Assembly (NCBI RefSeq): GCF_002354895.1
Contig: NZ_CP023439.1
Span: forward strand, 3,782,001 to 3,846,000
Direction: 5' to 3'
DNA from: Thauera sp. K11
GTDB taxonomy: Bacteria; Pseudomonadota; Gammaproteobacteria; Burkholderiales; Rhodocyclaceae
DNA: 64,000 bases
Part shown: piece after piece, positions 56,539 through 64,000 of the stretch
How the letters are laid out: the number at the start of each line of letters is the position of its first letter
Numbering within the stretch: position 1 is the first letter of the stretch
Translations under genes and position numbers: made by a program
The notes under the pieces: model-generated
The model's input: the letters and a program-made list of their open reading frames with translations, nothing else
Told to the model about the DNA's origin: nothing
Database searches by the model: none

Positions 56539-57177
56539 TCATTGCGGATTGCCGGCGCGGCTGATGGTGGCGCTGAAGCCGGCCTCGGCCAGGCGCGCGC
56601 GCGCCGGGTTCATCTCTTCCGGGCTGGAGAAGGGGCCGATGCGCACGCGATGCACGGTACGGCCGTCGGCCAGTTGCACGCGCTGCCCGCTGGCCTCGAT
56701 GCCGGCGAGCGCGAGGCGCGCCTTCAGGTTGTCGGCCTCGGCCGGATTCTCGAACGAGCCGATCTGCAGGTACAGGCGCTCCACCGGCTTGGGCTGCGCC
56801 TCCTTCACCGGCGCGACCGCCTTGTCCGACGGCTTTTCCGCGGCCCTTTCCGGTGCCGTCCGGGCCGGCGCCGGCTGCTGTTCGGACGTCGTGCCGTCGC
56901 CTTGCGGCAGGATCTTGTAGAACTCGAAGTCCTGCTTCACCACCGGCCGGTCGCCGGGCTTGCCGGGCAGCGCCGCCGGCGGCTGGTCCGCCACCGAGGC
57001 GCGCGGCGGAGCCCCGGGCGCCGCCTGGAACGGGTTCGCGCGGGTGAAATACCAGGCGGCGCCGGCCGCGATGAGGGCACCGAGGATCAGGCCGATGAAG
57101 ATGCCCATCAGAGTGCCGCCGCCGCTGCGGGCGGGCGGGCGGGCGGACTTGCGGGCGGGCTTGCGATCACGACTCAC
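56539..57177 (-). CDS. SPOR-domain cell-division protein (FtsN-like)
   Basis: 212 residues if translation starts at the GTG at 57177, which has GGAG at good spacing; the GTG at 57192, directly after the argS stop, is an alternative. Order: short basic cytoplasmic region (RDRKPARKSARPPAR), one membrane anchor (LMGIFIGLILGALIAAGAAWYF), a Pro/Ala/Glu-rich linker, and a C-terminal SPOR domain (YLQIGSFENPAEADNLKARLALAGIE, then VRIGPFSSPEEMN) that should bind denuded septal peptidoglycan. It lies between argS and dsbA, where FtsN-like proteins are common in betaproteobacteria. Confidence 0.91.
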   Translation of the reverse strand: MSRDRKPARKSARPPARSGGGTLMGIFIGLILGALIAAGAAWYFTRANPFQAAPGAPPRASVADQPPAALPGKPGDRPVVKQDFEFYKILPQGDGTTSEQQPAPARTAPERAAEKPSDKAVAPVKEAQPKPVERLYLQIGSFENPAEADNLKARLALAGIEASGQRVQLADGRTVHRVRIGPFSSPEEMNPARARLAEAGFSATISRAGNPQ

Positions 57178-57192
57178 GGGATTCTCCGCCAC

Positions 57193-58956
57193 TCACATCG
57201 ATTCGGGCGCCGACACGCCCAGCATCGCCAGGCCGGTGGCGAGCACGCGGCACACCGCCGCCGCCAGGGCCAGGCGGGCGAGCTTCACCGCTTCGTCCTC
57301 GACCAGCATGCGCTCGGCGTTGTACCAACTGTGGAAGTCGGCGGCGAGATCCTTCAGGTAGAAGGCGATCTGGTGCGGCGCGTAATCGGCCGCGGCGTTC
57401 TGCACCAGTTCAGGGAAGGCCGCCAGGCGGGCGCACAGCGCGAGTTCGCGCTCGTTGCGCAGCAGGCCGAGGTCGGCCGCCGCCAGTTCGCCCGGCTCCC
57501 CGCCCCACTGGTTCAGCACCGAACACACGCGGGCGTGCGCGTACTGCACGTAGTAGACCGGGTTGTCGTTGCTCTGGCTCTTGGCGAGGTCGAGGTCGAA
57601 ATCCAGGTGCTGGTCGGACTTGCGCAGCACGTAGAAGAAGCGGCAGGCGTCGTTGCCGACTTCCTTGCGCAGCTCACGCAGCGTGACGAACTCGCCCGAG
57701 CGGGTCGACATCGAGGTCTTCTGCCCGCCGCGATACAGCACCGCGAACTGCACCAGCGCCACCTCGAGCCTTTCCGGCGGCAGGCCGAGCGCGGCGATGG
57801 CCCCTTTCACGCGCGGGATGTAGCCGTGGTGGTCGGCGCCCCAGATGTCGATGATGCGGTCGAAGCCACGCTCGTATTTGTTCAGGTGATAGGCGATGTC
57901 GGACGCGAAATAGGTGTAGAGGCCGTTCTCGCGCTGCACGACGCGGTCCTTCTCGTCGCCGAAGGCGGTGGAGCGGAACCATCTGGCGCCGTCCTGCAGG
58001 TAGATGTGGCCCTGCTTCTCGAGCTGGGACACCGCGCGTTCGACCAGCCCGGTATCGAACAGGCTCTGCTCCGAGAACCACTTGTCGAAGCGCACGCCGA
58101 ACTCCTGCAGGTCTTCGCGGCCGTCGCCGAGCTGCTCGTTGAGGGCGAAGCCATGCACCCAGGCATAGTCCTCGCCGAGCAGGCGCTTGGCGTTGGCGAT
58201 CAGCGCATCGAGATGCTCCTCGCGCTGCTGCTTGGCTTCGTCATCCTTGCGCTCGGCAGCGGGCAGGCCGGGCGTGCCGGCGAGGATCTGCGCGGCGGTG
58301 ACCCCGGCGAAGCGGTCCTGGTGGGCGTCGCGCATGTCCCGCCCCATGTCGATCACGTAGTCGCCCTGGTAGGCGTTGGGCGGGAACGGGATCTCGATGC
58401 CGAAGAAGACGAGGTAGCGCAGCCAGGTCGACAGCGCCAGGATGTCCATCTGGCGGCCGGCGTCGTTCACATAGTATTCGCGCGTCACGTCGTAGCCGGC
58501 GAAGGCCAGCACGTCCGACAGCGAGGCGCCGTAGGCCGCGCCGCGGCCGTGGCCGACGTGCAGCGGCCCGGTCGGGTTGGCTGACACGAACTCCACCTGC
58601 ACCTTGACGCCCTTGGGTGCGCCGCGGCCGAAGCCGGCGCCCTTGGCGAGCACCTCCTGCACCACCGCGGTCTTGGCATCGGATGCCAGCGTGAAGTTGA
58701 TGAAGCCGGCACCGGCGACCTCGGCCCTGGCGAGCAACTTCGACGGCGGCAGTTCGGCCAGCAGCAGCGCGGCCAGATCGCGCGGATTGCGCTTGAGCGG
58801 CTTGGCCAGTTGCAGCGCGAGATTGGTGGCGAAGTCGCCGTGGTTCGCCTGTTTCGGGCGCTCCAGCAGGATGGCGGTGTCGGCGTGATCCGGCGCCACG
58901 CTCTTCAGCGCGGACTGCAGCAGATCGGTCAACAGGAGTTTCGGGTCGGCGCTCAT
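57193..58956 (-). CDS. argS: Arginyl-tRNA synthetase
   Basis: 587 residues from the ATG at 58956. The class I HIGH signature is in SANPTGPLHVGHGRGAAYG, and the KMSKS-equivalent loop is KTSMSTRSGEFVTL. The N-terminal additional domain (NHGDFATNLALQLAKPLKRNPRDLA) and the C-terminal anticodon-binding DALR domain (ISLYNLA-like end with CRVLATGLAMLGV) are complete. It charges tRNA-Arg. A TATAAT box lies 29 bases upstream. Confidence 0.97.
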   Translation of the reverse strand: MSADPKLLLTDLLQSALKSVAPDHADTAILLERPKQANHGDFATNLALQLAKPLKRNPRDLAALLLAELPPSKLLARAEVAGAGFINFTLASDAKTAVVQEVLAKGAGFGRGAPKGVKVQVEFVSANPTGPLHVGHGRGAAYGASLSDVLAFAGYDVTREYYVNDAGRQMDILALSTWLRYLVFFGIEIPFPPNAYQGDYVIDMGRDMRDAHQDRFAGVTAAQILAGTPGLPAAERKDDEAKQQREEHLDALIANAKRLLGEDYAWVHGFALNEQLGDGREDLQEFGVRFDKWFSEQSLFDTGLVERAVSQLEKQGHIYLQDGARWFRSTAFGDEKDRVVQRENGLYTYFASDIAYHLNKYERGFDRIIDIWGADHHGYIPRVKGAIAALGLPPERLEVALVQFAVLYRGGQKTSMSTRSGEFVTLRELRKEVGNDACRFFYVLRKSDQHLDFDLDLAKSQSNDNPVYYVQYAHARVCSVLNQWGGEPGELAAADLGLLRNERELALCARLAAFPELVQNAAADYAPHQIAFYLKDLAADFHSWYNAERMLVEDEAVKLARLALAAAVCRVLATGLAMLGVSAPESM

Positions 58957-58984
58957 GGCACTCGGCAGGCAAACTAAACGCGCG

Positions 58985-58990
58985 ATTATA
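58985..58990 (-). promoter_or_regulatory. Probable -10 box of argS
   Basis: A perfect TATAAT on the minus strand, 29 bases upstream of the argS ATG. The expected -35 position (about 59008-59013) has CAGGGC, which is poor, so this may be a weak or activator-dependent promoter. Confidence 0.5.
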
Positions 58991-59070
58991 ACGGATGCGC
59001 CGACACCGCCCTGCCGCTGCGTGTGAGCAGGCGTTGCGGAATTCCTCCAGTCGCGCTGCGCCATGGATTC

Positions 59071-59083
59071 GCAACAAAGTTGC
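59071..59083. promoter_or_regulatory. Inverted repeat upstream of the DUF2946-like/ZnuD unit
   Basis: GCAAC-AAA-GTTGC, 33 bases before the ATG at 59116 and followed by a nearby TGCAAG repeat. It could be a metal-responsive operator for the TonB receptor unit, but it does not match the Fur or Zur consensus I can recall. Confidence 0.3.
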
Positions 59084-59115
59084 AAGAGAATGCAAGCAAC
59101 TCCTAGAATGCCGCC

Positions 59116-59556
59116 ATGCCGTTTCCGTCATCCCTCCCCGTGGCTGCACGACAGGGCGCCCGCCGCGCCCGGCCTGCCCGCGCGCATGCGTCCGCGGCCT
59201 TCGGCCGCGGGCCGGATGACGGCGCACGCGCGCTGATCGCGCGCCTGCTGCTGGCGCTCGCCCTCGTCCTTGCCCAGACGGGAGCCCTGGCCCATCTCGT
59301 CGGCCACCTCGCCGACGTGCCGCATGCCCGCTCCGAGCGGGGGAGCGCGCTGAGCGAGGACGGCGCCCCCGCCGCCATCCCCGACGTCTGCCTCGACTGC
59401 CTCGCCCTCGGCGGGCTGGATCTGCCGCTGGAAGGCAGCCCCGGCCACGCATCCTTCACCGCCGCGGGCTTCGCACCGCCGGCCGCCGCTCCGGCGGCAC
59501 CGGCGCGGGCCGCGGCGCTGCGCCCGCGCTGCCGGGCGCCGCCCCTGCCCGGCTGA
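59116..59556 (+). CDS. DUF2946-like secreted/membrane protein upstream of the TonB receptor
   Basis: 146 residues. A hydrophobic signal or anchor near residues 38-57 (ALIARLLLALALVLAQTGALAH) is followed by a His-containing segment and a CLDCLALGG cysteine pair (C92/C95), then a Pro/Ala-rich tail. Proteins of this kind (DUF2946) are usually found next to metal-related TonB receptors. The start is uncertain because the first 35 residues are polar. It is 203 bases upstream of the TonB receptor, with no gene recognisable between. Confidence 0.7.
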   Translation: MPFPSSLPVAARQGARRARPARAHASAAFGRGPDDGARALIARLLLALALVLAQTGALAHLVGHLADVPHARSERGSALSEDGAPAAIPDVCLDCLALGGLDLPLEGSPGHASFTAAGFAPPAAAPAAPARAAALRPRCRAPPLPG

Positions 59557-59759
59557 TCCCTTCGCACCGATCGGCGCGGCCGCCCGCCACCGGCGCTACC
59601 GGCCCGTCTCCGATCCCCCCGGACAGCACATCCGCTCCAGCCCGGCGGCGCAGTTCGCCTGCGCCCTGCAGGAGCGGCCGTGCGCGGCCGCGGCGCCCGC
59701 GCCTCCAAGCGCGGCGACGCCCGGCGGCCGCGCCCGCCACGATACGCAGGACACACACG

Positions 59760-61832
59760 ATGACCACGAGAATCCACCCCCCCAGCCTCGCGCTGATGAT
59801 CGCTCTCGCCCACCCGGCGCTCGCCGCCGACCCGCAACCGGCCGCGGCGCCGGACGGCGACAAGCCCGCCGAACTGCGCGCCGTCACCGTTTCGGCCAGT
59901 GCCCTGGGCGTCGGCAGCGACGCCATGAGCACGCCGGCGAGCGTGCTCGAGGGCGACGAACTGGTACGGCGCCGCGCCGCCACCCTGGGCGAGACGCTCG
60001 CCAACGAACCCGGCATCCACGCCACCCACTTCGGCGCCGGCGCCAGCCGCCCGGTCATCCGCGGCATGGACGGCGCGCGCGTCAAGGTGCTGGCCGACGG
60101 CGCCGAGATCATGGACGCCTCGACCATCAGCCCCGACCACGCGGTGGCCGTCGAACCGATGCTGAGCGAGCGGATCGAGGTCCTGCGCGGCCCGTCGGCG
60201 CTCGCCTACGGCGGCGGTGCGATCGGCGGCGTGGTAAACGTGCTCGACCGCAAGATCCCGGTCGCCATACCGGAGCGCGGCGTCGAAGGCAGCGTCGAGC
60301 TGCGCGGCAACACCGCCGCCCGCGAGGCCGCGGGCGCCTTCGAAATCACCGCCGGTTCAGGCAGCATCGCCGTCCACGCCGAAGGACTCAAGCGCGACGC
60401 GCGCGATTACCGCGTCGGCGACGACTGGTCCGGCGGCAGCCGCGTCGACGGCAGCTACAACGAGACGGAGACCGGCAGCCTCGGCATCTCCTGGATCGGC
60501 GAGCGCGGCTACCTCGGCATCGCCTGGACCCGCCAGCGCAACGACTACGGCCTGCCGGGCCACACCCACGAACTCGAGGACTGCCACACGCACGGCAACC
60601 ACCTGCATTGCGGCGCGCACGACGGCCACGAGGACGAGGAAGAGCACGATCACGACCACGCCGAAGGCGGCGTGCCCTACGTGCGGCTCGACAGCGAGCG
60701 CTGGGACCTGCGCGGCGAATACCTCGATCCGTTCGCGGGCTTCGCGCGGCTGCGGGTGCGCGCCAGCCACACCAACTACGGCCACGACGAGATCGAGGAC
60801 GGTGCGGTCGCCACCCGCTTCCGCAACAAGGCCAGCGACGGCCGCATCGAACTCGAGCACCAGCCGCTCGGCGGCTGGCGCGGCGTGCTCGGCCTGCAGA
60901 GCACGCGCCGGGATTTCTCGGCCGTCGGCGAGGAAGCCTATGTGCAGCCCACCCTCACCCGCCGCCACGGCGTGTTCCTGGTCGAGGAATACACCGCCGG
61001 CGACTGGCGGTTCGAGGCCGGCCTGCGCCACGAATGGCAGAAGATCGACGTCGACTCGGCATCGCGCGACCGCAGCCACCGCGGCAACTCGGTATCCGTC
61101 GGCGCGGTCTGGAATTTCGCGCCGCAGTATGCGCTGGGCCTGTCGCTGTCGCGCGCCCAGCGCCTGCCCACGGCCGAGGAACTCTATGCCGACGGCCTGC
61201 ACATGGCGACGCGCACGCTGGAACGCGGCAACCCCGACCTCGACGCCGAGACCTCGCACAACATCGATCTCAGCCTGAAGAAGCTCGCCGGCCCCACCAC
61301 CTTCAGCGTCAGCGCCTTCCACAACCGGGTATCGGACTTCATCTACGCCCACACCCTGGACGAACACGATGGCCTGCAGCTCATCGAATACGCCCAGCGC
61401 GACGCCGTCTTCACCGGCATCGAAGGGCAGGTCCGCCAGCGCCTGAACACGATGTTCGGACTCACCCTGTTCGGCGACTACGTGCGCGCCCGCCTCGCCT
61501 CGAGCGACGGCGACCGCGATCTGCCGCGCATCCCCGCGCACCGCATCGGCCTGCGGCTGGACGCCCACTGGCAAGGCTGGGCGGGCGAAGTGGAGCTGTA
61601 CCGCGTCACCCGCCAGCGCCAGGTCGCCGAATTCGAGAGCAGCACGCCGGGATACAACATGCTCAACCTCGGCGCGAGCTACGCCGGCCGCATCGATTCG
61701 GTGCCCTACCTGTTCTACGTCAAGGTCTCCAACCTCACCGACGAACTGGCCTACAGTCACACGTCCTTCATCAAGGACGCCGCGCCGCTGACCGGGCGCA
61801 ACCTGACGATGGGGGTGAGGCTGAGCTTCTGA
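59760..61832 (+). CDS. TonB-dependent outer-membrane receptor, ZnuD-like
   Basis: 690 residues. A signal peptide (MTTRIHPPSLALMIALAHPALAA) is followed by a plug domain (VVRRRAATLGETLANEPGIHATHFGAGASRPVIRGMDGARVKVL-type region) and a beta-barrel ending in a terminal phenylalanine (VRLSF). Between about residues 270 and 302 an extracellular loop is rich in His, Asp, Glu and Cys (HELEDCHTHGNHLHCGAHDG, continuing EEHDHDHAEG), as expected for zinc capture. Together with the DUF2946-like neighbour this fits the ZnuD zinc-uptake receptor group. The metal is inferred from the loop and homology, not proven. Confidence 0.92.
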   Translation: MTTRIHPPSLALMIALAHPALAADPQPAAAPDGDKPAELRAVTVSASALGVGSDAMSTPASVLEGDELVRRRAATLGETLANEPGIHATHFGAGASRPVIRGMDGARVKVLADGAEIMDASTISPDHAVAVEPMLSERIEVLRGPSALAYGGGAIGGVVNVLDRKIPVAIPERGVEGSVELRGNTAAREAAGAFEITAGSGSIAVHAEGLKRDARDYRVGDDWSGGSRVDGSYNETETGSLGISWIGERGYLGIAWTRQRNDYGLPGHTHELEDCHTHGNHLHCGAHDGHEDEEEHDHDHAEGGVPYVRLDSERWDLRGEYLDPFAGFARLRVRASHTNYGHDEIEDGAVATRFRNKASDGRIELEHQPLGGWRGVLGLQSTRRDFSAVGEEAYVQPTLTRRHGVFLVEEYTAGDWRFEAGLRHEWQKIDVDSASRDRSHRGNSVSVGAVWNFAPQYALGLSLSRAQRLPTAEELYADGLHMATRTLERGNPDLDAETSHNIDLSLKKLAGPTTFSVSAFHNRVSDFIYAHTLDEHDGLQLIEYAQRDAVFTGIEGQVRQRLNTMFGLTLFGDYVRARLASSDGDRDLPRIPAHRIGLRLDAHWQGWAGEVELYRVTRQRQVAEFESSTPGYNMLNLGASYAGRIDSVPYLFYVKVSNLTDELAYSHTSFIKDAAPLTGRNLTMGVRLSF

Positions 61833-61851
61833 AGCCGGCGTCTGCGCGATC

Positions 61852-61873
61852 CCCGGCGGCTGCGGCCGCCGGG
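61852..61873. terminator. GC hairpin between convergent genes
   Basis: CCCGGCGGC and GCCGCCGGG form a 9-base stem with a TGCG loop, between the TonB receptor stop (61832) and the convergent lipoprotein gene stop (61882). It has no T tract on either side, so any terminator function is uncertain. Confidence 0.45.
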
Positions 61874-61881
61874 CCGCGCGG

Positions 61882-62646
61882 CTACTCCCCGCCGCTGCAG
61901 ATGCAGTCGTTCGCCCTGGCGCCGGCGCGGGCCATGCAGGCGGACACCCTCTCCGCCTCGGCCGCGCATGAACTCGCGGCATTCCGGGCAGCCTCTTGCG
62001 GCGGGACACCCCCCGGCCTGGCGACAAGTGCGCCGTCGGCTTTAGTGCAGTTCTCGACGAATGCCTGCCGGTCGGACCGGATACGCTCCCAGACCCGTCC
62101 GGCCTCCGCGAGCGAAAGCGGATTCGCGCAGCCATCGCCTGCCGGGGCGACCGGCGCGGAGTCCCTCGACGCGCGAGCGGCGACAGTGGCGGCCCGCGCA
62201 GCCGTATCGACGACACCGCCGTATTTCACGAAGATCGCCTTGAGCTTGTCGAGGGAATAGGACGTCGGACGGTATCCGACCTGCGGCCCCGAAAAGATCC
62301 CCGCATCATCGACATGCAGTTCGACGGACTGGATCGATCTGCGGCTCATGTCCCGGATGAGCTGGCCGAGGAATGCGACGTTCCGTTCGCCGACATACTT
62401 TCTTCCGGCAGCCGCCTTCTGGCGAACCTCGCTCACGGTATGTCCATCGAGCCGGCGCTGGTCGCCGCCGTAGAGCACGATGAGCAATTGGACATCGTTC
62501 AGAAAGCTCGCCTGCTCTGCCACCGTCATTCCCTGCATCACCCTCTGGAGGGAATCGGAGTCGCCGGACATGTTCAGCCGCTCCTCCCCGCATCCGGCCA
62601 CCATGCAAACGAGTGCGAACGCGGCTACGATCGTCGATGATTTCAT
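61882..62646 (-). CDS. Lipoprotein of unknown function
   Basis: 254 residues from the ATG at 62646. A lipoprotein signal (MKSSTIVAAFALVCMVAGC) has the lipobox MVAGC. The mature protein begins LQRVMQGMTVAEQASFLNDVQLL, which recalls the DUF6694-type lipoproteins, and continues into a region with four cysteines near the C-terminus (NCTKADG, SSCAAEAERVSACMARAGARANDCIC). Function unknown. It may share a transcript with the two small genes upstream. Base composition is lower in GC than most neighbours. Confidence 0.75.
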   Translation of the reverse strand: MKSSTIVAAFALVCMVAGCGEERLNMSGDSDSLQRVMQGMTVAEQASFLNDVQLLIVLYGGDQRRLDGHTVSEVRQKAAAGRKYVGERNVAFLGQLIRDMSRRSIQSVELHVDDAGIFSGPQVGYRPTSYSLDKLKAIFVKYGGVVDTAARAATVAARASRDSAPVAPAGDGCANPLSLAEAGRVWERIRSDRQAFVENCTKADGALVARPGGVPPQEAARNAASSCAAEAERVSACMARAGARANDCICSGGE

Positions 62647-62650
62647 ACGA

Positions 62651-62863
62651 TCAATTGCCGCGAACACGCTGAGGCAGCGTCTTCGGCATGGACTCGGAGA
62701 GACCCTTTGGGAGTATTCCTGTCTTCATATCGAGAAGTTCGTCCCTGGAATATCCATCTTCGATTTCTCCGAAGACGCACGAGCAGGCTTTTCCGGATGC
62801 GCCATCGAAGGTGCAGCCGTCCCCGCAACCGGATTCATCGCACTGACTCCCATGAAAGCGCAA
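62651..62863 (-). CDS. Small Cys-rich protein, possible
   Basis: 70 residues if translation starts at the TTG at 62863; a stop codon immediately precedes that TTG in frame. Six cysteines (QCDESGCGDGC, KACSCVF) precede EDGYSRDELLDMKTG, a CxxxC and YSxxEL layout that looks like a real small exported domain. However, no signal peptide is visible. Its first 29 bases overlap the end of the upstream membrane-protein gene in another frame. Either it is translated by coupling or it is the frame-shifted remainder of a longer protein with the upstream anchor. Confidence 0.45.
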   Translation of the reverse strand: MRFHGSQCDESGCGDGCTFDGASGKACSCVFGEIEDGYSRDELLDMKTGILPKGLSESMPKTLPQRVRGN

Positions 62864-63062
62864 TCAATGCGACGACAGCGACGACCAATGCCGCGCCCAC
62901 TATCTTTCCAGCCGAGGAAAACATGACGGCGGGCCGGACCCGCCCCTGTCCGGGCTCGTAGAAGAATCCCCTGTGCGCGCTATCGCCAGGGGGCCACGCA
63001 TGCAGCGCATACGGAAACCCGATCGACGGATATGCCGCAACGAACTGCTGCCGGGCGTTCAT
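62835..63062 (-). CDS. Small membrane protein of unknown function
   Basis: 75 residues from the ATG at 63062 with GGGAG upstream. A polar, aromatic N-terminal half (YPSIGFPYALHAWPPGDSAHRGFF) precedes a single C-terminal membrane segment (IVGAALVVAVVALIALSW). No family recognised. It overlaps the small Cys-rich frame by 29 bases. It is probably the first gene of a short unit with the Cys-rich protein and the lipoprotein. Confidence 0.6.
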   Translation of the reverse strand: MNARQQFVAAYPSIGFPYALHAWPPGDSAHRGFFYEPGQGRVRPAVMFSSAGKIVGAALVVAVVALIALSWESVR

Positions 63063-63201
63063 GGATTCTCCCTCGTCATGATGACCATCACATCTTGTCC
63101 GATCGCTCATCCGCAATCGACCGCTTGTCTTCAGGGCATTGCAGCCACCGGAATCAGGACAGGCATGGTCTTTTTCCTTCGGTGCGAAGCGATGGATTGA
63201 A

Positions 63202-63225
63202 ATATGCCTGCATATCTACATGTAG
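63202..63225. promoter_or_regulatory. Two adjacent palindromes upstream of the small HTH gene
   Basis: ATATGCCTGCATAT (63202-63215, 6-2-6) is directly followed by CTACATGTAG (63216-63225, perfect). They lie in AT-rich DNA about 55 bases upstream of the regulator ATG at 63280, as expected for an autoregulatory operator. Confidence 0.5.
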
Positions 63226-63279
63226 TCAATATAAATACATCGACTATTAAACGACAAAGCGGCTGCTAGCGTTGTGCGC

Positions 63280-63666
63280 ATGCAGCCTTACCTTGAACGC
63301 GACGCCTTCAGTGCCCGCCTGCGCGAAGTTCTGGCGCGGACTGCGCCCGGTCTGGCTCGCCCCACCGCGCTGGCGCGGGAGTTCAACCGGCGCTATGCCG
63401 GCACGCCGGTGACGCTGCATGCGACCCGCAAGTGGCTGGAAGGCGAGGCGATCCCGGCGCAGGACAAGCTGCGCGTGCTCGCCGACTGGCTCGGCGTCAC
63501 CGCCGAGTGGCTGCGCTTCGGCCAAGGCACCGAGTTTTCCTGCTCCGAAGAACCGAGGCGGGAGTTCGACTACCAGTTGATGCGCGACATCGCCGCGCTC
63601 ACCGAGGCGCACCAGCAGGTGGTGCGGGATCTCGTCAAGTCGCTGCGGCAGGCGGAAACACGCTAG
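63280..63666 (+). CDS. Small helix-turn-helix DNA-binding protein
   Basis: 128 residues from the ATG at 63280; a GTG two codons earlier is possible. The N-terminal half is phage-repressor-like (ALAREFNRRYAGTPVTLHATRKWLEGEAIPAQDKLRVLADWLGVTAEWLRFG), with a short helical C-terminal part (EFDYQLMRDIAALTEAHQQVVRDLVKSL). It is the kind of XRE-like regulator common in Rhodocyclales and Burkholderiales. Its 217-base upstream region is AT-rich and contains two palindromes. Target genes unknown. Confidence 0.8.
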   Translation: MQPYLERDAFSARLREVLARTAPGLARPTALAREFNRRYAGTPVTLHATRKWLEGEAIPAQDKLRVLADWLGVTAEWLRFGQGTEFSCSEEPRREFDYQLMRDIAALTEAHQQVVRDLVKSLRQAETR

Positions 63667-63750
63667 GCGGAACGGGCCGGCGCCCTTCCCCCGCCCCCGG
63701 CTTTCCGGCTAAAGTCCGGCCTTTCCGCCGCCCCTCCCGCGCTCCCCACC

Positions 63751-64000
63751 GTGCGTCTCTTCCGCCTCGCCAAGATCGTCTCCGTCGGCCTGCGCTTCGG
63801 CCTCGATCGCATGATCCTCGACGCCGACTCCAGCGGCCGGCTGGCGCGGCTGTGGCACGTGGTGTTCTTCTGGCGCACCTTCGCCGAGCCGCGCGGCGCC
63901 CGGCTGCGGCGCGCACTCGAATCGCTCGGCCCGATCTTCGTCAAGTTCGGCCAGATGCTGTCCACGCGGCGCGACCTGCTGCCGCCCGACCTTGCCGACG
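63751..64000 (+). CDS. ubiB: UbiB-family protein, 5' part (cut by right edge)
   Basis: 83 codons are visible from a GTG at 63751, and the frame is open at the right edge. The KxGQ motif of the UbiB/ADCK family is seen in IFVKFGQMLSTRRDLLPPD. UbiB is an atypical kinase-like ATPase needed for ubiquinone biosynthesis at the inner membrane. A GTG start is assigned because the protein begins as usual and no earlier start is in frame nearby. The rest of the gene lies outside the window. Confidence 0.88.
   Translation, partial: MRLFRLAKIVSVGLRFGLDRMILDADSSGRLARLWHVVFFWRTFAEPRGARLRRALESLGPIFVKFGQMLSTRRDLLPPDLAD

Noticed and set aside
59041..59115. A Fur- or Zur-box in front of the DUF2946-like gene
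   Set aside because: No sequence resembling the GATAATGATAAT-type Fur or GTTATATAATAAC-type Zur consensus is present; only a short 5-3-5 inverted repeat was found, which is reported separately at low confidence.

Overview
The window is high-GC chromosomal DNA with the gene content of an aerobic or facultative betaproteobacterium. Rhodocyclales (Azoarcus, Thauera or Zoogloea-like) is my best guess, from the RapZ, class I PhaC, the argS-SPOR-dsbA order, the liu leucine pathway and the rich aromatic and acyl-CoA gene complement. This is inferred from gene content alone. No rRNA, tRNA, CRISPR array or insertion sequence was seen. Most genes lie on the minus strand.

Layout. 1-6171: a tightly overlapping signalling operon (lipoprotein solute-binding protein, histidine kinase, CheY-like regulator, and a large REC-REC-PAS-GAF-PAS-GGDEF-EAL protein cut by the left edge). 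6359-10811: an ACP/AMP-ligase/PlsC fusion, an AhpD-like protein and an exported dienelactone hydrolase. 10819-14218: Gx transporter and NusG-II proteins, rapZ, an MBL hydrolase and two tandem DUF1289 proteins. 14569-22563: leucine/isovalerate degradation (liuB, liuC, a DUF4126 membrane protein, liuD, an acyl-CoA synthetase, liuE). 23038-33771: a ten-gene minus-strand catabolic operon (thiolase, acyl-CoA ligase, TRAP DctP, flavin monooxygenase, DUF2783, VOC protein, MmgE/PrpD, FAH-family hydrolase, TRAP DctQ and DctM), divergent from a PAS-LuxR regulator across a large dyad. 34502-38788: a VanA/VanB-like Rieske demethylase with its own solute-binding protein and a LysR regulator.

38879-45653: small regulators and enzymes, a Phd/VapC-type toxin-antitoxin pair, and liuA (isovaleryl-CoA dehydrogenase) divergent from an AraC regulator, about 18 kb from the other liu genes. 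45852-50708: acyl-CoA dehydrogenase, thiolase, a GNAT/beta-carbonic anhydrase fusion, a PaaI thioesterase and a LiuR-like MerR regulator with a perfect 20-bp palindrome beside it. 50876-53823: an MBL hydrolase, phaC and a strong terminator. 53970-58956: an orphan PIN protein, a BtuF-like protein, PilZ, dsbA, a SPOR protein and argS. 59116-61832: a DUF2946-like protein and a ZnuD-like TonB receptor with a His-rich loop. 61882-63666: small lipoprotein, membrane and Cys-rich proteins and a short DNA-binding regulator in AT-richer DNA. 63751-64000: the start of ubiB.

The observations most worth following are the ten-gene aromatic-type operon with its 28-bp dyad, a dispersed hairpin repeat present in two copies whose arms differ while the core is conserved, the GNAT/carbonic anhydrase fusion, and the solute-binding-protein-linked c-di-GMP signalling operon.
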